From NCBI RefSeq assembly GCF_023159225.1, contig NC_063161.1, forward strand, positions 125,588,958 to 125,652,957: a DNA stretch of 64,000 nt. Reading direction: 5' to 3'. This stretch comes from Perognathus longimembris pacificus (taxonomy: Eukaryota > Chordata > Mammalia > Rodentia > Heteromyidae). Both the position numbers and the translations under genes were made by a program. Positions 60,311 through 64,000 of this stretch are shown piece by piece (position 1 is the stretch's first letter; each line of letters opens with the position of its first letter). The notes beneath the pieces were generated by a model, which saw only the letters and a program-made list of their open reading frames with translations, did no database searches and had not been told where the DNA came from.

Positions 60311-61084
60311 CCAGATTTAGATCTGGAAATTTTCTCCTTCTGTCTAGACATGACACTCCAAGAGCTTAAGCCCCCTATGAGGTTGGCCAATGATGGTCAG
60401 ATCTGTAAAGAAAGATTTGAACTTTCTCTGGCACTTGAAGGAGGCTATTACTTCTTAGAGTTTTTAAGTGACTTGTAGGTCAGACCAAGTGTGATGTCAT
60501 GATCATTCACTATGGAACGTTTTGTTTCACCAGAAGCTTGGATAGGATGAGATGAATTGATGTGCCTATTTCCCTCAGAGGACACAGGCTTTGAAATTCA
60601 CTGCACAATTAACAGCTCAAGCAAACAGACCTCCAGTTTCATGGCTGGTGGATGAGGTTATCCCCAGGCAGCCTCTGCAGCATCCATGGCTCAGAGAGAT
60701 CCAACATTTCGACAGCTTTATCCACTGGCCAAGAGAATGAAAGATTCTCCCCAGAACCTGCTTGTGTTGTATATTTTCTAAAATCTCAGAAAACTAACAT
60801 AACCCAATTTTAAATGACCTTTGTTCCCTTGTTTCTTCTCATTTTAAAAGTCTTTCTTCTTACTCAGCTGTCACACTAAAGAGTGGCAGGAAGGCATTTT
60901 TCAACTCAAATACTAAAAATATTCTAGCAGTAGTCAAACAAAACACATATTACTACTAATCAAAAGTCAAGAAATGCCATTTCTTAGAAAGGTCTCAATT
61001 TAATTGCCCTTTGGACAATTGCAACCCAGCTACAGAACCAGGGAGCAGAGAGCTTCCCTGGGAACAGAACTGGATGGAAGCTCA
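60311..61084. other. Unassigned DNA
   Basis: A 21-bp match to the end of the LTRs ('ggccaatgatg...cagatctg') occurs at 60385-60405. Otherwise nothing recognised. Confidence 0.4.
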
Positions 61085-61260
61085 CAGGTCAGGAATCTAG
61101 TCTAGTCCTCATTAGCAATGAGATCTTGGGAGAGCCCTGACCTCTTTGTGGTTTTGTTTCCCATTCCTCAGAGGGTCAATAAAGGCTTGGCTACCTACTT
61201 TCCAGTGCCATTGTGAAGCTTAAATAAATAACAAACATGTAAGGGTTTTACAAACTTTAG
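61085..61260 (+). repeat. MIR SINE
   Basis: 'aatgagatcttgggagagccctgacctctttgtggttttgtttccc' then 'ggctacctactttcc', 'attgtgaagcttaaataaat' and 'catgtaagggttttac' match MIR in order. Confidence 0.8.
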
Positions 61261-62104
61261 GGAAGACTCATCCCAACAGTCTTCCCTGCCCATTTGTAAA
61301 CCCCAACTACAGCCTACCTCCTCACTACTCTTACTCCAGGATTGTATAACTAAAAACTAATTTAGAGGAGCCATCTGTCAAGAGCTGAGCACAGTCTCTG
61401 TCATCTAAGTGTTCAGTAAAACACCATCATTATGTGACATTTTTTCATACCTTACTATAACCCACTAGATGACAAAGGTTGGCTATGAGCTATAGCATAG
61501 AAGGCTGACTATTCCCCTTCTATAGCATGAGCTATAGAAGTCACAATTACGTATAGACACACGATTGGGTTTTAGCTACAATAATGTGAACAAAAGTGAT
61601 TTGTTCACTGAGGTTTGGTCAAGAGAACTCTGGGAAGGCTGCTTGGAAAATGGATGATTCCCAGAGACTCAGTTTAGAAGAGTAAGTGGAATTAAGAGGA
61701 CAAAAGATAGTCATGGAGACTCTGGGCATGGGACATGCCACATTTTTTCTCTTATTTCTCCCTTACGACACATAAAAATCAACTCACAGAGAGCAATGGT
61801 ATCTGGGAATACCTTGTTGAAATGAATCAATCAAAAATAGCACCATTTTTTGTGCTATATTTGATAGAAGGCCATTTTCTCTTCACAAGGAGTTTCATTT
61901 AATCAAATTTTCTTTCTACATCCCACATTGGGTTCCAAAATTGTCTTTTTAAAGTTTTTTCATTTTCACTTCTCATTGCCCCACTGGGCTTTTCAAACAC
62001 AGTGCAGCCACCGGCCCCTTCAATACCTTAGAAATACTTGTTTGCATAAGTGAAAACCCCACACTGAAGAATCATAACATATTGCATAGGCATTTGGGGT
62101 GGTG
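61261..62104. other. Unassigned DNA
   Basis: Includes an imperfect inverted repeat of 'gagctatagcatagaagg' around 61488-61540. No gene evidence. Confidence 0.4.
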
Positions 62105-62260
62105 GTTATCATGTACTCTCTGTCAGAGATGTAGGCTTTAGCTGCAGCTCAGCCTGCTTTAGAAAAACCACAGACCTAGTGAAAAGTGGCATAGGACAGT
62201 TTGCTCAATTGAAGTAGAGGTGGGAATAATACCTGGATTTTTGTGTGGAATCTATGGAAT
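62105..62260 (+). repeat. Possible MIR SINE
   Basis: 'gtaggctttagctgcagctcagcctgc' and 'gtgggaataatacctgga' resemble MIR middle segments; strongly diverged. Confidence 0.4.
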
Positions 62261-62272
62261 AAAGCATAAATT

Positions 62273-62500
62273 GTGGCTGGGAATGTGGCTTAGTGGTAGA
62301 GTGCTTGCCTAACATGTTTGAAGCCCTGGCTTCGATTCTTCAGCACCACATACACAGAAAAAGCTGAAAGTGGGCACTGTGGCTCAAGTGGTAGAGTGTT
62401 AACTTTGAGCAAAAGGAAGGCAGGGACAGTGCTCAGGCCCTGAGTTCAAGCCCTAAGACTGGCAAAAAATAAAATAACATAAAATAAATATAAAAAGCTC
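62273..62500 (+). mobile_element. Dimeric SINE (ID + ID-like), older
   Basis: Right-unit B box intact ('gagttcaagccc'). The tail is a TAAAATAA-type A-rich run. TSD 'aaagcataaatt' at 62261-62272 versus 'aaagcgtagatt' at 62501-62512, two mismatches. Confidence 0.9.
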
Positions 62501-62553
62501 AAAGCGTAGATTACATTCATTGCATAAAATAAACCCAATAAAAGTTAGATCTT

Positions 62554-62764
62554 GGGGCTGGGAATATGGCCTAGTGGCAAGAGTGCTTGCCTCCAACACA
62601 TGAAGCTCTTGGTTCGATTCCCCAGCACCACATATATGGAAAATGGCCAAAAGGGGCGCTGTGGCTCAGGTGGTATAGTGCTAGCCTTGAGCAGGAAGAA
62701 GCCAGGGATAGTGCTCAGTGCTCAGACCCTGAGTCCAAGGCCCAGGACTGGCCAAAAAAAAAAA
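62554..62764 (+). mobile_element. Dimeric SINE (ID + ID-like)
   Basis: Same subfamily as 289-504 ('acacatgaagctcttgg'). Has an 8-base internal duplication 'gtgctcagtgctcag'. TSD 'aaagttagatctt' at 62541-62553 versus 'aaagttggatctt' at 62765-62777. Confidence 0.93.
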
Positions 62765-62816
62765 AAAGTTGGATCTTCAACTTATGGTTACTAGCTGCAT
62801 CTTACAAGAATTTATG

Positions 62817-62960
62817 GCTAGGCTTGGGTGGCTTGTGCCTGTAATCCCAGGTACTCAGAAGGCAGAGATTGGGAGGATCTCAGTTTGAGGCCAGCATAGG
62901 GAAACAGAGAGATTCCCATCTCCAAAAAATAAGTGGGGATGGTAACACATAGTCCTGATC
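62817..62960 (+). repeat. B1-type SINE with second half
   Basis: 'ggcttgggtggcttgtgcctgtaatcccaggtactcagaaggc' and 'gaggccagcatagggaaacagagagattcc' are 7SL-like. A second, partial B1-like start may follow ('tggggatggtaacacatagtcctgatcatgg'). Confidence 0.8.
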
Positions 62961-63185
62961 ATGGAAGCTTAGGGCAGCAAGTATTCTGTCATGGATCTGT
63001 CCTGAGGACAGTAAAGCAGCTCCTGCTGAGGAGCCCACATTTGAGCAAAGTGGAGAGTTTATAAGATTGGACTAAATACAGTGGCAAGGCAGCAGAAGAC
63101 TGTATCAGGGATGGGTAAGAGAAGAGAACTGGATAACTGAAGAAAGAAAACATGCTTCCAAATGAGTAGGAGGAATCAGACACAG

Positions 63186-63188
<3 letters not shown>

Positions 63189-63227
<39 letters not shown>
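63189..63227. repeat. (TG)n microsatellite
   Basis: About 19 TG units, about 35 bases beyond the 3' end of the old minus-strand SINE at 63262. Confidence 0.95.
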
Positions 63228-63230
<3 letters not shown>

Positions 63231-63261
63231 CATTTGTGTATTTATTTATATGTTCATATAT

Positions 63262-63705
63262 GTACTTATTTCAGTACTGAGCATTGAATCCAGGAACTTA
63301 TGCATGCTAGGCCAGCTCTCTGCCTCTCAAGTCATGCTCTCAGCCCTTCTGTTTGTGTTTTGTTTAAGATGTAGGGTCTAGGGGCTGGGGATATAGCCTA
63401 GTGGCAAGAGTGCCTGCCTCGGATACACGAGGCCCTAGGTTCGATTCCCCAGCACCACATATACAGAAAACGGCCAGAAGCGGCGCTGTGGCTCAAGTGG
63501 CGGAGTGCTAGCCTTGAGCGGGAAGAAGCCAGGGACAGTGCTCAGGCCCTGAGTCCAAGGCCCAGGACTGGCCAAAAAAAAAAAAAAAAAAAAAAAAGAT
63601 GTAGGGTCTAGCGAACTGCCTGGGTTGGCTGCAAACTCACAATCCTCTTGATTCTGCCTCCCAGTTAGCTTGGATTACGGCTTTACATCATTATGCCAAC
63701 CTTGT
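63262..63705 (-). mobile_element. Old B1 plus ID composite, split by young SINE
   Basis: Minus strand: B1 part at about 63612-63705 ('gccaacccaggcag' side) and ID part at about 63270-63345 ('ctagcatgcataag'). The young dimer at 63382-63596 lies inside. This copy has an ID right half rather than the usual right unit. Confidence 0.6.
63382..63596 (+). mobile_element. Young dimeric SINE, near-consensus
   Basis: A box 'tagcctagtgg', B box 'ggttcgattcc', CpG-rich right unit 'agcggcgctgtggctcaag'. Perfect TSD 'aagatgtagggtctag' at 63366-63381 and 63596-63611 (the first As overlap the poly-A). One difference from the 27612 and 41974 bodies is at the right-unit A box ('gtggcgg'). Confidence 0.97.
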
Positions 63706-63768
63706 GTTTAAATTTGACAAAAAGTTGTTGTGAGCTGATGAAGATGGGAGGACAACAATAGCAACTAT

Positions 63769-63788
63769 AACAACAACAACAACAACAG
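63769..63788. repeat. (AAC)n microsatellite
   Basis: About six AAC units. Confidence 0.9.
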
Positions 63789-63942
63789 GAAAAACCTTTT
63801 CAAGTAGATATTAGCTATTTACTAGAGAAAATAAACCATATCTTGATTTCAGAGAAATATTAGAAAAAAATACTGTGGTTTTGAACTTGTGCAACCTTCC
63901 CAAACTGAAGGATAGAAATAATATACTTTATGTAAATATTAA

Positions 63943-63943
63943 A

Positions 63944-63974
<31 letters not shown>
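63943..63974. repeat. (AT)n microsatellite
   Basis: About 15 AT units close to the window end. Confidence 0.95.
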
Positions 63975-63977
<3 letters not shown>

Positions 63978-64000
63978 CATAGTTCTCTTTCTAGAATATG

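Noticed and set aside
61488..61540. Imperfect inverted repeat that might be a hairpin RNA
   Set aside because: Arms are interrupted and A/T-rich, with no precursor-like structure extending beyond them.
1..64000. CRISPR array or bacterial operon
   Set aside because: Repeats are dispersed SINE/L1 copies or microsatellites; there is no regularly spaced repeat-spacer unit, and base and repeat content are mammalian.

Overview
The window looks like nuclear DNA of a rodent. It is AT-rich and dense in mammalian interspersed repeats, and I find no convincing protein-coding exon, rRNA, tRNA or CRISPR array. The open reading frames are short. They fall in microsatellites, SINE tails or L1 remnants, or carry no recognisable domain. 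The SINE set narrows the host. There are tRNA-Ala-derived ID elements, 7SL-derived B1 monomers, a B1 plus tRNA-like composite (B1-dID-like), and a young tRNA-tRNA dimer. From memory this mix fits Geomyoidea (pocket mice, kangaroo rats, pocket gophers) better than mouse, rat or guinea pig; this is an inference, not a search result.

Layout. Bases 1-1300 hold a SINE/L1 cluster in which a truncated L1 is flanked by a 171-bp direct repeat. Bases 1300-9100 are mostly unassigned, with a MIR, TG repeats and degraded SINEs. Bases 9100-17200 hold an old L1, several composite SINEs, a SINE nested in a SINE, a long C run and an L1 fragment with an internal inversion. Bases 18300-21800 contain a candidate short LTR, a MIR, a MER5A-type hAT element and a roughly 700-bp solitary LTR. 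Bases 21900-30750 alternate SINEs with unassigned DNA and contain a diverged local duplication. Bases 30750-36400 are AT-rich and repeat-poor. Bases 36400-50900 are a second L1/SINE-rich block with nested L1s, a MER2-type Tigger element and a CTC-rich microsatellite. Bases 50900-59600 are again repeat-poor. The last 4.4 kb has an old L1, MIRs and a cluster of young SINEs.

How the parts relate. The DNA is a record of retrotransposition rather than a functional gene set. L1 3' ends, several with clear target-site duplications (TSDs), mark successive insertions, and the SINEs depend on L1 for mobility. The youngest SINE copies are almost identical to one another and have intact TSDs, so this family was recently active. 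Many microsatellites start exactly at the 3' end of a SINE, so SINE tails appear to seed them. The window is best read as intergenic or intronic. I did not find a convincing undescribed biological system; the strongest oddities are the 171-bp duplication around an L1, the modular dimeric SINEs, and the inverted L1.
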